Below are positions 28,188 through 46,836 of a DNA stretch of 64,000 nucleotides, one piece after another. The translations under genes and the position numbers were made by a program. This DNA is from Deinococcus soli (ex Cha et al. 2016) (GTDB lineage Bacteria; Deinococcota; Deinococci; Deinococcales; Deinococcaceae), in the NCBI RefSeq assembly GCF_001007995.1, contig NZ_CP011389.1, positions 1,116,001 to 1,180,000 of the forward strand. Direction: 5' to 3'. The notes beneath the pieces are model-generated. The model was not told the DNA's origin. It saw only the letters and a list, made by a program, of their open reading frames with translations, and ran no database searches. Numbering within the stretch: position 1 is the stretch's first letter; each line of letters starts with the position of its first letter.

Positions 28188-29529
28188 CCTCGTCCTCCGG
28201 GGTGTCCAGGGGATGCAGGGTGCCGTCCTGCACGGCGCACAGGGGTGTGAGACTCTGGCCGTCCCATTCGGCGGTGAACGTCTGGGGGTGTCCGCCACAC
28301 AGGGCCAGCAGGGTGAGGCGGGCCGTGTCGCTGCCGCCCAGCGGGAGGCTGCCACGTGCGTCCCCGGCCCGCCAGGGGTCGCCGTCCCGCGTGGGCGGGT
28401 GGACCGTGACGGGCCCGAGGTGGTGCGCGGTGCGCTCCAGCCAGGGGTTCAGGGCCAGGGCGGCGCCGTGCGCGTCGAGCAGCCCCTCCAGGGTGACGGG
28501 TGCGGGCAGGGGGGCGGGGGCGCTGCGGGTGGCCTCGCCGTTCAGGACGTGCCGCTGGGGGACCGTGCCGGGGGCGTGGCTCAGGCGGGCGCGGACGCTG
28601 CTCCCGGCGGGCAGGGCGGGCGGGAGGGGCCAGCCGGGCGCGGCGAAGTCCAGCAGCAGCGCGGTGGTGCCGCCTTCGTGCAGCCAGGTGCGGCGGGTGC
28701 GGACGTGCTCCTCGTCGCTGACGGTGTGCCCCAGCACCAGCCAGCGGGTGTCGGTCCCCCCGGCGGTGACCGTGGCGGCCTTGTCCAGCGGGAAGCCCAG
28801 CGCGGCGCGCAGGTCGGCCTGCTGCGGGCCGCTCAGGGTGTCGCGGCGCGGCCACGCCTCGGTCAACAGGTACAGACGGGCCAGGTGGGCCAGCAGCCGA
28901 TCCGGTTGGGGCAGGACTTCGGGGATCATCCGGACCAGTCGCGCGGCGCCGGGGGCCTGGGCGTCCACGAGGCGGGCGGCCTGGGTGTCCCAGTCGCTGT
29001 AGGGGCGCGCGGCAGCCTGCGCCAGTCCGTCCCGGACGAGGTCTTTCAGGAAGGTCTGCAGGGCGTCCAGGCCCAGGCTGACCTTCTTCTCGCGCGCGGC
29101 GCGACGTCTGGCCTGCGCGGCGGGATCGGGGCCGCTGCGGGTCTCCCCTGCCGGGTCGGCGTCGGCTGGGCTGGAGTCGGACAGGGCGTGTTTCTCGGCG
29201 CGGCCGTCCAGCCACTTCCGGATGGCGTCCGGTGCGGGGTCCGTGCCGAAGTGCTGCGGGTGCGCTTCATGCAGAAGCAGCAGCGCCAGGGCGTGCTTGC
29301 AGGGAAACTTACGGCTGGGGCAGGAGCACCTGAAGGCGGGCGCGTCTGGGCCACTGCGGTCCACGCCGATCAGGTAGGGCTGCGTGCCGCTGCCCTGGCA
29401 GTGGCCCCACAGGTGGGTGGGTCCGGCGTGCAGATCGGGCCACCCGGCGGGCGTGGCGAGTGTGCGTGCGCTGGCAGCGCTGCCCGCGTCGGGGGCCAGG
29501 GTCAGGATGGGGTCAGGGGTGGGCGTCAT
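28177..29529 (-). CDS. SWIM zinc-finger protein
   Basis: 450 residues. A SWIM zinc finger lies near the N-terminus (Cys68, Cys70, Cys77, His79: CSCPSRKFPCKH), a module that binds DNA or protein. The rest has no recognised enzymatic motif and consists of a helical middle part and a beta-rich C-terminal third. It is the first gene of the directon, with a clear promoter upstream and AAAGGA before the ATG. It probably provides target recognition for the MoxR set; this is inferred from context. Confidence 0.83.
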   Translation of the reverse strand: MTPTPDPILTLAPDAGSAASARTLATPAGWPDLHAGPTHLWGHCQGSGTQPYLIGVDRSGPDAPAFRCSCPSRKFPCKHALALLLLHEAHPQHFGTDPAPDAIRKWLDGRAEKHALSDSSPADADPAGETRSGPDPAAQARRRAAREKKVSLGLDALQTFLKDLVRDGLAQAAARPYSDWDTQAARLVDAQAPGAARLVRMIPEVLPQPDRLLAHLARLYLLTEAWPRRDTLSGPQQADLRAALGFPLDKAATVTAGGTDTRWLVLGHTVSDEEHVRTRRTWLHEGGTTALLLDFAAPGWPLPPALPAGSSVRARLSHAPGTVPQRHVLNGEATRSAPAPLPAPVTLEGLLDAHGAALALNPWLERTAHHLGPVTVHPPTRDGDPWRAGDARGSLPLGGSDTARLTLLALCGGHPQTFTAEWDGQSLTPLCAVQDGTLHPLDTPEDEDAF

Positions 29530-29562
29530 GGGGCATCCTTTCAGCCGTTACGCTGCCAACGT

Positions 29563-29591
29563 AATGTAGTGCATTCCCCCATCCGCCTCAA
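29563..29591 (-). promoter_or_regulatory. Promoter of the SWIM-DUF5691-MoxR operon
   Basis: TTGAGG (29591-29586) and TACATT (29568-29563) are separated by exactly 17 nt. The start site would be about 25 nt upstream of the SWIM ATG. It resembles a housekeeping sigma promoter. Confidence 0.65.
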
Positions 29592-29626
29592 GCGCGCCGA
29601 CCCGGGAGCACTGCCGGGCACACGAA

Positions 29627-29668
29627 GGGGGCGGGTGAGTCCAGCCTCAGCCAGAACCACCCGCCCCC
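29627..29668 (-). terminator. Terminator hairpin after adk
   Basis: GGGGGCGGGTG pairs perfectly with CACCCGCCCCC (11 bp, 20-nt loop) after the adk stop. It separates the spc operon from the accessory operon that follows on the same strand. Confidence 0.65.
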
Positions 29669-29681
29669 CTCGCCGCTGCCT

Positions 29682-30275
29682 TTACTTCATGCTGCCCAGG
29701 ATACGGCCGTAGACCTCATCCATGCTGCCCACGCCGTCCACGCGGGTCAGCTGGCCGCGCGCGCTGTAGTAGTCGATCAGGGGCTGGGTCTGCTCGCGGT
29801 AGATCTCCTGGCGGCGGCGGGCGACCTCCTCGGTGTCGTCGCTGCGCACCGCCTCACCACGCGCGGCGGCCTGACGGCCCCGGTCCACGATCCGGTCGAT
29901 CAGCACCTGATCCGGCACTTCCAGCAGCGGCACGGCACTGACGGGCGCGCCGAGTTCCTCGAGCAGCACGTCCAGTTCCTTCGCCTGCGCGCCGGTGCGG
30001 GGGAAGCCGTCGAAGATGACGCGCACAGCGTCCATGCTGGCCAGCTTGTCGCGGATCAGCGCGATCAGGATGTCGTCCGGCACGAGCTGTCCGGCGTCCA
30101 GGATGGGCTTGACCTGCTGGCCCAGGTCGGTGCCGCGCGCCACGTGGTCGCGCAGGATGTCACCGGTGCTGATCTTGACGAGGCCCTTGTCCTGCGCCAG
30201 TCGTTCCGCCTGGGTGCCCTTGCCCGCACCGGGAGGCCCGAGGAAGATCACGACGTTGTGTTTGGGTTGAGTCAC
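29682..30275 (-). CDS. adk: Adenylate kinase, short form
   Basis: Interconverts ATP + AMP and 2 ADP; also a required step in nucleotide supply. 197 residues with Walker A GPPGAGKGT, FDGFPRT for AMP binding, and DRGRQAAARGEAVRSDD, where the zinc-type LID is replaced by a short loop. The GTG start has GGAGG 6 nt upstream; an upstream in-frame ATG lacks support. It follows secY, as in many spc operons. Confidence 0.97.
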   Translation of the reverse strand: MTQPKHNVVIFLGPPGAGKGTQAERLAQDKGLVKISTGDILRDHVARGTDLGQQVKPILDAGQLVPDDILIALIRDKLASMDAVRVIFDGFPRTGAQAKELDVLLEELGAPVSAVPLLEVPDQVLIDRIVDRGRQAAARGEAVRSDDTEEVARRRQEIYREQTQPLIDYYSARGQLTRVDGVGSMDEVYGRILGSMK

Positions 30276-30370
30276 TGTTGTCCTCCGTTCACCCCTCAGC
30301 ATAGAGGCTGAAGGTGCCGTTGGGGTTGCCCTGCCCAGGGTGCGGCTGTCCCCACGGGGGGAACAGGAAA

Positions 30371-30400
30371 CGCGCCGCCCCCGGCTGGGAGGGCGGCGCG
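30371..30400 (-). terminator. Hairpin between secY and adk
   Basis: CGCGCCGCCC pairs perfectly with GGGCGGCGCG (10-nt loop), followed on the minus strand by GTTTCCTGTT. It may reduce read-through from the ribosomal operon into adk. Confidence 0.6.
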
Positions 30401-30413
30401 CTCTGCGCTGGGG

Positions 30414-31745
<1,332 letters not shown>

Positions 31746-32204
31746 TTACTCCGCCTTCTCGGCTTCGTTCGCTTCGGGCAGGATGACTTTGCCGCCGGCC
31801 GCTTCCACGGCCTTCACGGCGCCTTCGCTGGCGGCGTCCACGTGAATGGTCACGGCGCGGGCGATGTCGCCGCTGCCGAGCAGTTTCACGGGACGGTTCT
31901 TGCGGCGCACGAGGCCCGCGAGTTCCAGCACGTTGCGGTCGATGGTGGCGTCCTCGATGTTCGCCAGCTGCGCCAGGTTCACGACTTCGAACGTCACGCC
32001 GACGTTGTTGAAGCCGCGCTTGGGCAGACGGGCGATCAGGCGGCTGCGGCCACCCTCGAAGAAGCTACCCTTGCCAGCGCCGCTGCGGCTCTTCTGGCCC
32101 TTGTGACCGCGACCGGCGGTCTTGTCGGTGCCACCGGGGCCACGGCCGACGCGCTTGCGGTTCTTGCGGCTGCCGGCGTTGGGCTTGAGTTCGTGGAGTT
32201 TCAT
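31746..32204 (-). CDS. rplO: 50S ribosomal protein L15
   Basis: 152 residues beginning [20 protein letters not shown], with the glycine/lysine-rich N-terminal extension [15 protein letters not shown] typical of L15. Its ATG overlaps the rpmD stop (ATGA). Ends immediately before secY. Confidence 0.98.
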   Translation of the reverse strand: MKLHELKPNAGSRKNRKRVGRGPGGTDKTAGRGHKGQKSRSGAGKGSFFEGGRSRLIARLPKRGFNNVGVTFEVVNLAQLANIEDATIDRNVLELAGLVRRKNRPVKLLGSGDIARAVTIHVDAASEGAVKAVEAAGGKVILPEANEAEKAE

Positions 32205-32368
32205 TCTTGCACCTCCAGCAGGTGCTTGACGGTGTTCACCATGCCGCGCACGGCGGGGGTGTCACTGACCTCGCGGGTCTGGCCGATCTTCTTCAGGCCG
32301 AGCGCCTGGACGGTCTTCACCTGGTAGCCAGGGCGACCGATGACGCTGCGCTTCAGGGTGATTTTCAC
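32201..32368 (-). CDS. rpmD: 50S ribosomal protein L30
   Basis: 55 residues ([18 protein letters not shown], then LGLKKIGQ, then the [12 protein letters not shown] ending), the bacterial L30 size. The start is GTG and overlaps the rpsE stop by 4 nt (GTGA). Confidence 0.97.
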   Translation of the reverse strand: MKITLKRSVIGRPGYQVKTVQALGLKKIGQTREVSDTPAVRGMVNTVKHLLEVQE

Positions 32369-32886
32369 TGGGCGCCTCCGGTGGGCTGCACCTCGCCGCG
32401 CAGGGCACGGACCTGCTTGGCGGTGCGGAGGTTCTTCAGGCCGTCGAACACGGCGTAGGCGACGTTCACCTTGTTGCGGCTGCCCAGTTCCTTGGACAGC
32501 AGGTTGGTGATGCCGGCCAGTTCGGCGATCGAGCGGGGCACGGTGCCCGCGATCACGCCGGTACCGGGGCCTGCGGGCTTGAGCAGCACGCGGCTGGTGC
32601 TGTTCACACCCACGATGTCGTGGGGGATGGTGCCGTTCTCGACGGGCACCATGATCATGTTCTTGCGGGCGATGCTCTTGGCCTTCTCGATGGCCACGGG
32701 CACTTCTTTGGCCTTGCCAATGCCCATGCCCACGCGGCCGTTGCGGTCGCCCAGGATCACGAGTGCAGCGAAGCGGAAGCGGCGGCCGCCCTGATAGGTC
32801 TTGCTCGTACGGTTGACGAACAGCATCTTCTCTTCGAATTCGCTGCTTTCGCGGTCCATACGGTCGTTACGTCGGTTAGAAGTCAA
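32365..32886 (-). CDS. rpsE: 30S ribosomal protein S5
   Basis: 173-residue decoding-centre protein, with an N-terminal double-stranded RNA-binding part ([20 protein letters not shown]) and [17 protein letters not shown]. The start is taken as TTG at 32886: GGAGG lies 6 nt upstream, and the resulting MTSNRRNDR resembles related S5 N-termini as I recall them. The GTG two codons earlier is only one base from the GGAGG. It overlaps the 3' end of rplR by 11 nt. Confidence 0.95.
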   Translation of the reverse strand: MTSNRRNDRMDRESSEFEEKMLFVNRTSKTYQGGRRFRFAALVILGDRNGRVGMGIGKAKEVPVAIEKAKSIARKNMIMVPVENGTIPHDIVGVNSTSRVLLKPAGPGTGVIAGTVPRSIAELAGITNLLSKELGSRNKVNVAYAVFDGLKNLRTAKQVRALRGEVQPTGGAQ

Positions 32887-33213
32887 GGCCACCCTCCCGC
32901 GCCGCGTCGGCGAGCGCTTTCACGCGTCCGTGGTAGCGGTACTGACCACGGTCAAAGACAACCTTCTTGACGCCCTTGGCCAGAGCGGCTTCCGCGAGGG
33001 CCTTGCCCACGGCGGTGGCGGTGTCGGTCTTGGTGCCCGTCTTGACAGCGGCGCTGCTGGCGGCAGCCACGGTGACGCCTTTGCTGTCGTCGATGATCTG
33101 GGCGTAGATGTGCTTGCTGGAGCGGTACACGCTGAGGCGCAGGCGATCTCCGGCGGCCTGCCGCACTTTGCGGCGGGCGCGGAGCTTGCGGCGCACGGTC
33201 GTCTGGGCAGCCA

Positions 33214-33214
<1 letters not shown>
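32876..33214 (-). CDS. rplR: 50S ribosomal protein L18
   Basis: 112-residue 5S rRNA-binding protein. [20 protein letters not shown] and [20 protein letters not shown] are the signature ends. Its ATG overlaps the rplF stop by one base (TAATG). Confidence 0.98.
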
Positions 33215-33771
<557 letters not shown>

Positions 33772-33864
33772 GGTCTGTCCTCCTTCTTCCTTAAGTTCGG
33801 CCTGCCCGCTGTGGGGGCCGAGGGGTCAGGTGAGATGCTCGCGCGCCGGGAATCCCTGTGGGGA

Positions 33865-34266
33865 TTACCAGAGGACGCAGATGACTTCGCCGCCGACGCC
33901 CTGCTTGCGGGCGTCGCGGTCGGCCAGCAGGCCCTTGCTCGTGGAGACCACGGCCAGGCCCAGGCCACGCTGCACGCGGGGCAGGTTCTCGGCGCTCACG
34001 TACGCGCGGCGGCCGGGGCGGCTGATGCGCTCGATGTGCTTGATGACCTGCTCGCGCTTGGCGCCGTACTTCAGGGTCAGGCGCAGCACGTCGAACTTCT
34101 GGCCTTCGGGCAGCAGACGCTCGTAGCTGGCGACGTAGCCTTCGGCCACGAGCAGTTTGGCCAGCTGCTCTTTGAACTTGGAGGCCGGGACATCCACGGT
34201 CTCCTTGTGGGTGCGCGTCGCGTTGCGGATGCGCGTGAGCATATCGGCGATGGGATCACTCAACAT
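33865..34266 (-). CDS. rpsH: 30S ribosomal protein S8
   Basis: 133-residue central-domain protein, beginning MLSDPIADMLTRIRNA and ending STSKGLLADRDARKQGVGGEV. The ATG has GGAGG 5 nt upstream. The frame is open for 79 more codons upstream, but that region is a leader with its own promoter and the extension has no S8 homology. S8 is the spc-operon repressor in E. coli. Confidence 0.98.
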   Translation of the reverse strand: MLSDPIADMLTRIRNATRTHKETVDVPASKFKEQLAKLLVAEGYVASYERLLPEGQKFDVLRLTLKYGAKREQVIKHIERISRPGRRAYVSAENLPRVQRGLGLAVVSTSKGLLADRDARKQGVGGEVICVLW

Positions 34267-34509
34267 GTAGCCTCCATGGGCTGGTGTTGATCCGGGCTGG
34301 TTCCCCGTGGGGCCTGGTCCCGGCAGGTGGCCCGGCCCCAGGCAAGCTGGCGGTCGGGCGCGGTTCTCCCCAAGTGGAAGCGGGGGCCACAAGGTGGCGC
34401 GTCTCTTCTGTTGGGTCTTCACCACCACCGGACGATGACCTCTCAAGGCGACAGGTTCGTATCCGGGGGGCACTGCGTCCGTTCCTCTTTCAAGGCACGG
34501 CAACTTGGG

Positions 34510-34538
34510 AGTGTATCAGGTCTGCGCCGCGGCCACAA
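34510..34538 (-). promoter_or_regulatory. Promoter for the rpsH-secY-adk transcript
   Basis: TTGTGG (34538-34533) and TACACT (34515-34510) with a 17-nt spacer, directly downstream of the rpsN terminator. Start site expected near 34503. Confidence 0.6.
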
Positions 34539-34561
34539 GACAGGGCCGAGCGGCACCACGC

Positions 34562-34584
34562 AAAAGACCTCCCGCGTGGGGAGG
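34562..34584 (-). terminator. Intrinsic terminator after rpsN
   Basis: On the minus strand CCTCCC, loop CACGC, GGGAGG, then TCTTTT: a stem with a T tract 20 nt after the rpsN stop. It splits the S10/spc gene string. Confidence 0.75.
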
Positions 34585-34604
34585 CCCTGGGGGGTGTCAG
34601 CTGA

Positions 34605-34790
34605 TTACCAGCTGGCTTTCTTCACGCCGGGCAGTTCGCCCTTGTGCGCCATCTCGCGGATGCAGATGCGGCACAGGCCGAAGAAGCGGTAGTACCCGCG
34701 GGCGCGACCGCAGCGGCTGCAGCGGTTGTAGTTCTGCACGGCGAACTTGTGGCCGCGCGCAGCTTTGACGACTTTCGAGGTGTTAGCCAT
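34605..34790 (-). CDS. rpsN: 30S ribosomal protein S14, zinc type
   Basis: 61-residue S14 type Z. Four cysteines form a zinc ribbon (CSRCG, then LCRIC), and the ending [18 protein letters not shown] is typical. It follows rplE by 13 nt. Because it is zinc-dependent, a zinc-free paralogue might exist elsewhere; none is in the window. Confidence 0.98.
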   Translation of the reverse strand: MANTSKVVKAARGHKFAVQNYNRCSRCGRARGYYRFFGLCRICIREMAHKGELPGVKKASW

Positions 34791-34803
34791 TGTTCATCCG
34801 TCC

Positions 34804-35343
34804 TTATTTGCGGAAGGGCAGGCCCATGGCTTGCAGGAGCGCGCGGGCTTCTTCGTCCGTCTTCGCGGTGGTCACGATGGTGATGTCCATGCCGCGCACC
34901 TTGTCGACCATGTCGTAGGTGATTTCGGGGAAGATCAGCTGTTCTTTGATGCCCAGGTTGTAGTTGCCGCGGCCGTCGAAGGCGTTGGGGTTCACGCCCT
35001 TGAAGTCACGGATGCGGGGCAGGCCGATGTTGATCAGCTTTTCGAGGAACACGAACATGCGCTCGCCGCGCAGCGTGACCTTGATGCCCACGGGCATGCC
35101 CTGGCGCAGCTTGAAGTTGCTGATGCTCTTTTTCGCCTTGGTGACGATGGGCTTCTGCAGGGTGATCAGCGCCAGTTCCTTCGCGGCCTTGTCGATCGCC
35201 TTGGAGTCTTCCTTGGCGCTGCCGAGGCCTTCGTTGACGACGATCTTCTCGATGCGGGGCACGGCCATCACGCTGGAGTAGCCGAACTGCTGCATCATCG
35301 CAGGGCGGACCTGCTCGTTGTACTTGGTTTTCAGTTGCTGCAT
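34804..35343 (-). CDS. rplE: 50S ribosomal protein L5
   Basis: 179-residue 5S rRNA-binding protein of the central protuberance. Segments [41 protein letters not shown] and [20 protein letters not shown] identify it. Separated from rplX by a 91-nt spacer. Confidence 0.98.
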   Translation of the reverse strand: MQQLKTKYNEQVRPAMMQQFGYSSVMAVPRIEKIVVNEGLGSAKEDSKAIDKAAKELALITLQKPIVTKAKKSISNFKLRQGMPVGIKVTLRGERMFVFLEKLINIGLPRIRDFKGVNPNAFDGRGNYNLGIKEQLIFPEITYDMVDKVRGMDITIVTTAKTDEEARALLQAMGLPFRK

Positions 35344-35434
35344 GGTGGGTTCCTTCGAGCGGTCTCCCAGTTTTTCAGAGAGCGCCGCTCAGGCCGCCGC
35401 GTGTCCCCGGGGGGTGGGCGGCGGCCCGGAGTGG

Positions 35435-36182
<748 letters not shown>

Positions 36183-36186
<4 letters not shown>

Positions 36187-36467
36187 GCTTTACCCCCCTC
36201 GGTTTCCACGGCGGTGGTCTCGATGCCGCGGGGACGCTCGATCAGCTTGGTGACCTTCCAGGTCTTGGTCTTGCTGATGGGACGCACGGCGATGATCTCG
36301 ACGCGGTCACCGATCTTGTACTCGTTGTTCTCGTCGTGCGCAGCGTACTTGTGGCTGCGGGTGACGACCTTGCCGTACAGGGGGTGGGCGAACTTGCGTT
36401 CGACCTTCACGCTGACGGTCTTGTCGGCCTTGTCGCTGACGACGACGCCGGTAAAGGTCTTCTTCAT
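36183..36467 (-). CDS. rpsQ: 30S ribosomal protein S17
   Basis: 94 residues. The OB-fold core carries [20 protein letters not shown] and [19 protein letters not shown], with a C-terminal tail longer than in E. coli. Overlaps rpmC and rplN by 4 nt each, implying coupled translation. Confidence 0.98.
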
Positions 36468-36650
36468 GCCTGCTCCCCTTTGCTGCGCTCGCTCAGGATG
36501 GTGTTGAGCTGAGCCACTTCACGGCGGAGCTGCTTGACGCGGTGGGGCTGGGCGAGGTTGCCCACGGCCGCCTGGAAGCGCAGCTCCATCAGTTCCTTCT
36601 TGCGGCTGTCGATTTCCTTGGCGAAATCGGCGGCCTGCAGGTTACGCATA

Positions 36651-36664
<14 letters not shown>
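36464..36664 (-). CDS. rpmC: 50S ribosomal protein L29
   Basis: 66-residue helical hairpin protein at the exit tunnel ([18 protein letters not shown], then [19 protein letters not shown]). It starts inside the last codons of rplP. Confidence 0.97.
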
Positions 36665-37075
<411 letters not shown>

Positions 37076-37076
<1 letters not shown>

Positions 37077-37821
37077 CACTCACCTCCGGGGCGGCGCCGC
37101 GCGGCGGGGCGGCGGCGGTTGGGGCGGTCACCGTCTTCACGGCGGCGCTCGTCGTTGCGGCGCTGGGGACGGGCGTAGGTTTCGGTCTTGCCGCCGATGA
37201 CTTCACCGGTGAAGACCATGACCTTGATGCCCAGGCTGCCGTAGGTGGTCTCGGCGCGGGCGGTGCCGTAGTCGATGTCGGCGCGCAGGGTATGCAGGGG
37301 CACGCGGCCTTCGCGGACCATCTCGGTGCGGGCCTGCTCGGCGCCACCGAGGCGGCCGGACAGGATGATCTTGACGCCGCGGGCGCCGCTTTCCATCACG
37401 CGCTGGGCGGCTTGCTTCATGGCGCGGCGGAACGCGAAGCGGCGTTCGATCTGCTCGGCGATGCGCAGGGCGACCAGGGGCGCGCTGATGTTGGGGTTGG
37501 GGATCTCGGCGACGTTCACGGCGACGGTGCCGGCGGACACGAGGCGCTCGATGTCCTGGCGGAGTTCCTTGATGGACTCCCCGCCCTTGCCGATCACGAT
37601 GCCGGGTTTCGCGGCGCTGATGATCACGTTGACCTGCTGGCCGGCGCGTTCGATCTCGATGCGCGCGATGCCGGCGGCGTTCAGCTTGCGCTGGACGAGC
37701 TTGCGGATCTTCTCGTCTTCCTTCAGCAGGCCGGCGTACTGCTTCTTACCGGCGTACCAGCGGCTGTTCCACGTGCGGGTGATGCCCAGGCGGAAGCCGT
37801 TCGGGTTGATCTTGTTACCCA

Positions 37822-37822
<1 letters not shown>
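37076..37822 (-). CDS. rpsC: 30S ribosomal protein S3
   Basis: 248 residues with an N-terminal KH domain ([20 protein letters not shown], GxxG motif GKGG) and a C-terminal S3 domain ([20 protein letters not shown]). The C-terminal tail is arginine-rich. Part of the mRNA entry-channel helicase. Its ATG overlaps the rplV stop by one base. Confidence 0.98.
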
Positions 37823-38504
<682 letters not shown>

Positions 38505-38517
38505 GTCCTACCCTCCC

Positions 38518-39356
<839 letters not shown>

Positions 39357-39364
39357 ATCTCTCC

Positions 39365-39648
<284 letters not shown>

Positions 39649-39652
<4 letters not shown>

Positions 39653-40254
39653 GCCTCTTCCCCTTCCTGCGCGGGCTCGAGAACGACCGCGTCGATCACC
39701 AGGCGCTCGTGGCGCAGGATGTCGTAGGCGTTCAGGCCGGCGACGGGCAGCACGGTGGCCCAGGCGACGTTACGGGCGGCCTGGCGGGTCGCGGCGTCAT
39801 CGGTCACGATGAGCACGCGCTCGCTGCCGTCCATGCCGTTCTCTTTGGCCCAGGCGACGAAGTTCTTGGTCTTGCCGTCCTGGTCGTAACCGTCGACGGC
39901 GATCAGCTTGCCGGCTTCCTGGCGCGCGGCCAGGGCCATGGCCAGACCCAGCTGACGGACCTTGCGGGGCAGGGTGTAGCTGTAGCTGCGGGGCTTGGGG
40001 CCGAAGGCCACGCCGCCGCCCACGAAGCTGGGGACGCTGCGGTCGCCGTGACGGGCGTTACCGGTGCCTTTCTGACCGTACATTTTCTTGCCGGTCTTGC
40101 TGACTTCCGCGCGGGTCTTGGTGCTGGCCGTGCCGCGGCGGCGGCTGGCGAGCTGCCAGGTGACGACGTCGTGCAGGACGCCGCTGTTCACTTCCGGCAG
40201 TTCGAGGTCGATGGTGCGGCCCCCGTTCTTGCCGATGACGTTGATCTGCGCCAT
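39649..40254 (-). CDS. rplD: 50S ribosomal protein L4
   Basis: 201 residues with the long internal loop ([20 protein letters not shown], then [15 protein letters not shown]) that reaches the tunnel constriction. L4 represses the S10 operon in E. coli; no such leader structure was recognised here. Confidence 0.98.
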
Positions 40255-40257
40255 GTG

Positions 40258-41198
<941 letters not shown>

Positions 41199-41203
41199 GT
41201 CTA

Positions 41204-42421
<1,218 letters not shown>

Positions 42422-42740
42422 GTTCTTACTCCCTCCAAGAGGTGGATCTGCACGCAAAAGCGGCCCTTTGATCGGGGCTCCCCCGCGCATGTCGCAGGGT
42501 TCTGATGGTGCTGAACCACATTGGGTTGATTCTCGCCAGGGTGGTGTCCCACCGTGCTGGCCACGCTACGCCGCCTCTGCGTCCCGCTCCGGCGGTGGGT
42601 GAGGCCGCGGGGCAGGTCCGTGAGTCCACGGCGTACCGAAGAAGTATGTTACAGGATCACCTATCAAAGGGCAAGTGGGAGTAAAGAGGCAGGCAGGGGC
42701 CAGAAACGCCCACACAGTGGCAGAACGGGCAAGAAGGTGT
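42422..42740 (-). other. tuf/S10 operon leader region
   Basis: No gene. It contains the tuf promoter and a leader of about 220 nt with the tuf Shine-Dalgarno at its end. No known regulatory RNA was recognised. Confidence 0.5.
42646..42674 (-). promoter_or_regulatory. Promoter of tuf and the S10 operon
   Basis: TTGCCC (42674-42669) and TAACAT (42651-42646), spacer 17 nt. Start expected near 42640. Confidence 0.6.
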
Positions 42741-42771
42741 GTGGTCTGTCACGCAGCATGTGACAGACCGC
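42741..42771 (-). terminator. Hairpin after the 142-aa membrane protein gene
   Basis: GGTCTGTCAC pairs perfectly with GTGACAGACC (7-nt loop), extendable by two pairs. It lies 15 nt after the stop at 42786, just upstream of the tuf promoter. Confidence 0.65.
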
Positions 42772-42785
42772 AATGTTTCAGGATC

Positions 42786-43214
42786 TCAGCGGCGCGTGTA
42801 CGCCACGACCTGTTTGTCGAACGCGCCGATGAGCATCACGATCCCCAGCACCGTGAAGATCGGCGGGATGAGCAGACTGAATACACCAATCACGATGCTC
42901 GACACGCGCCCCCAGCCGCGGCCCTCCAGCACGGCCCGGCGCGTGTAGTACACCCACAGGATCTGGACCATGGTCAGGACGAACGAGATCCACAGCGCCG
43001 CCTGAATCTGCGCGGGCGTCACCGTCAGGTCCGGAATGCCCATCTGCCGGACCATATCTGTGGTGGTCTCGGTCAGGGTGGGTCCGGCAAACGGCAGGAA
43101 CAGCAGGGTGATCGCCGAGTAGATCAGGTTGATCATCAGCGGCACGGTCAGGAAGCCGATCCGGGGGGGGAGCGGTCCGCTCGGGGCGGCCGGGTTGGGG
43201 GTGGGCACCGTCAT
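42786..43214 (-). CDS. Small membrane protein of unknown function
   Basis: 142 residues with a proline-rich N-terminus and three membrane helices (about 22-43, 70-90 and 103-130). No named domain recognised. The arrangement suggests a small integral membrane protein with both long loops on one side. It is a monocistronic unit between the fusA and tuf terminator/promoter regions; TAAGCT lies 6 nt before the ATG, giving a leaderless transcript. Confidence 0.7.
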   Translation of the reverse strand: MTVPTPNPAAPSGPLPPRIGFLTVPLMINLIYSAITLLFLPFAGPTLTETTTDMVRQMGIPDLTVTPAQIQAALWISFVLTMVQILWVYYTRRAVLEGRGWGRVSSIVIGVFSLLIPPIFTVLGIVMLIGAFDKQVVAYTRR

Positions 43215-43220
43215 GCACGC

Positions 43221-43226
43221 AGCTTA
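43221..43226 (-). promoter_or_regulatory. -10 box TAAGCT, leaderless start
   Basis: TAAGCT is followed by six bases and the ATG at 43214. Confidence 0.5.
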
Positions 43227-43256
43227 GCGTGCCCACCCTCTTGCCTGCCTGAAGCG

Positions 43257-43291
43257 AAAAAAGAGGAAGCCCCACAGTGGGAGCTTCCTCT
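43257..43291 (-). terminator. Intrinsic terminator after fusA
   Basis: AGAGGAAGC pairs with GCTTCCTCT around an inner CCCA/TGGG stem, then TTTTTT on the minus strand. One of the clearest intrinsic terminators in the window. Confidence 0.85.
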
Positions 43292-43321
43292 GGCGTCACC
43301 CCGGTGCGGGGCGAGGCGGGT

Positions 43322-45415
<2,094 letters not shown>

Positions 45416-45663
45416 AAGACTCCCTATTGTGGCGGGTGACGTGTCTCGTCACCGTCAGATGCGCTGGGTTTCGCTTCACGCGACATGGACGGCAGGGCGA
45501 ACCTACCGTCCGAGAATTCCTGTGCGGGTGCGTGGGGGTGTGCCGCTCGCTGCACTTCGCATCAACCGGGAAAGCGCCGCTTGCTGCTGCGTTCCGCGAG
45601 AGACACACCTGTTCCTGCTCGCTCCGCTCGGATCTCGGGGCCCAGGGGGCCCCTTGACCGGAA
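45416..45663 (-). other. rpsG-fusA spacer with hairpins
   Basis: 248 nt with no credible gene. A hairpin just after the rpsG stop (GGGGCCC with GGGCCCC, 45637-45653) and another near fusA (GGTGACG with CGTCACC) could mark processing or partial termination. Confidence 0.4.
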
Positions 45664-46134
<471 letters not shown>

Positions 46135-46270
46135 GGTTGACTCCCTTGAGGCTCAGGCCCCACACGCTGTGGGGTGAGCGCGCGCACTTCAGGCGCGAAT
46201 ATGCTGCTTCATTGGCATCACCCCTGTGGGGGATGGGTTCGGGCGTGCGCCGCGGTGCGGCGCGGCGGCC
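46135..46270 (-). other. rpsL-rpsG intercistronic hairpins
   Basis: Two hairpins: CCCCACA with TGTGGGG (46158-46174), and CATCACCCC with GGGG-ATG. The place matches the S7 control site of the E. coli str mRNA, but structural homology is not shown. Confidence 0.35.
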
Positions 46271-46672
<402 letters not shown>

Positions 46673-46836
46673 GGGAAATCACTCCTCATCTGGTTCGGCC
46701 GCAGCGCGCCGGGTGGCGGCGCGGGCCGGGGGGCGGGTGGCCACCCACGCGTACGGGGCGGCGCTGGGTTGACTCGTGCGGGCTTGGAGGTGATCACGCA
46801 CCACACTGGGCTGCGCGCGCCGGTGGTGGCATGCCG

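Larger units (their letters stand above)
34267..34604 (-). other. rpsN-rpsH spacer: terminator, promoter and long leader
   Basis: Without a gene. On the minus strand it holds, in order, an intrinsic terminator after rpsN, a promoter, and about 237 nt of leader before rpsH. The leader is a plausible site for ribosomal-protein feedback, but no known structure was recognised in it. Confidence 0.6.

Noticed and set aside
34267..34503. 79-codon in-frame extension of rpsH
   Set aside because: The region contains the leader after a promoter; the extension has no S8 similarity, and GGAGG supports the ATG at 34266.
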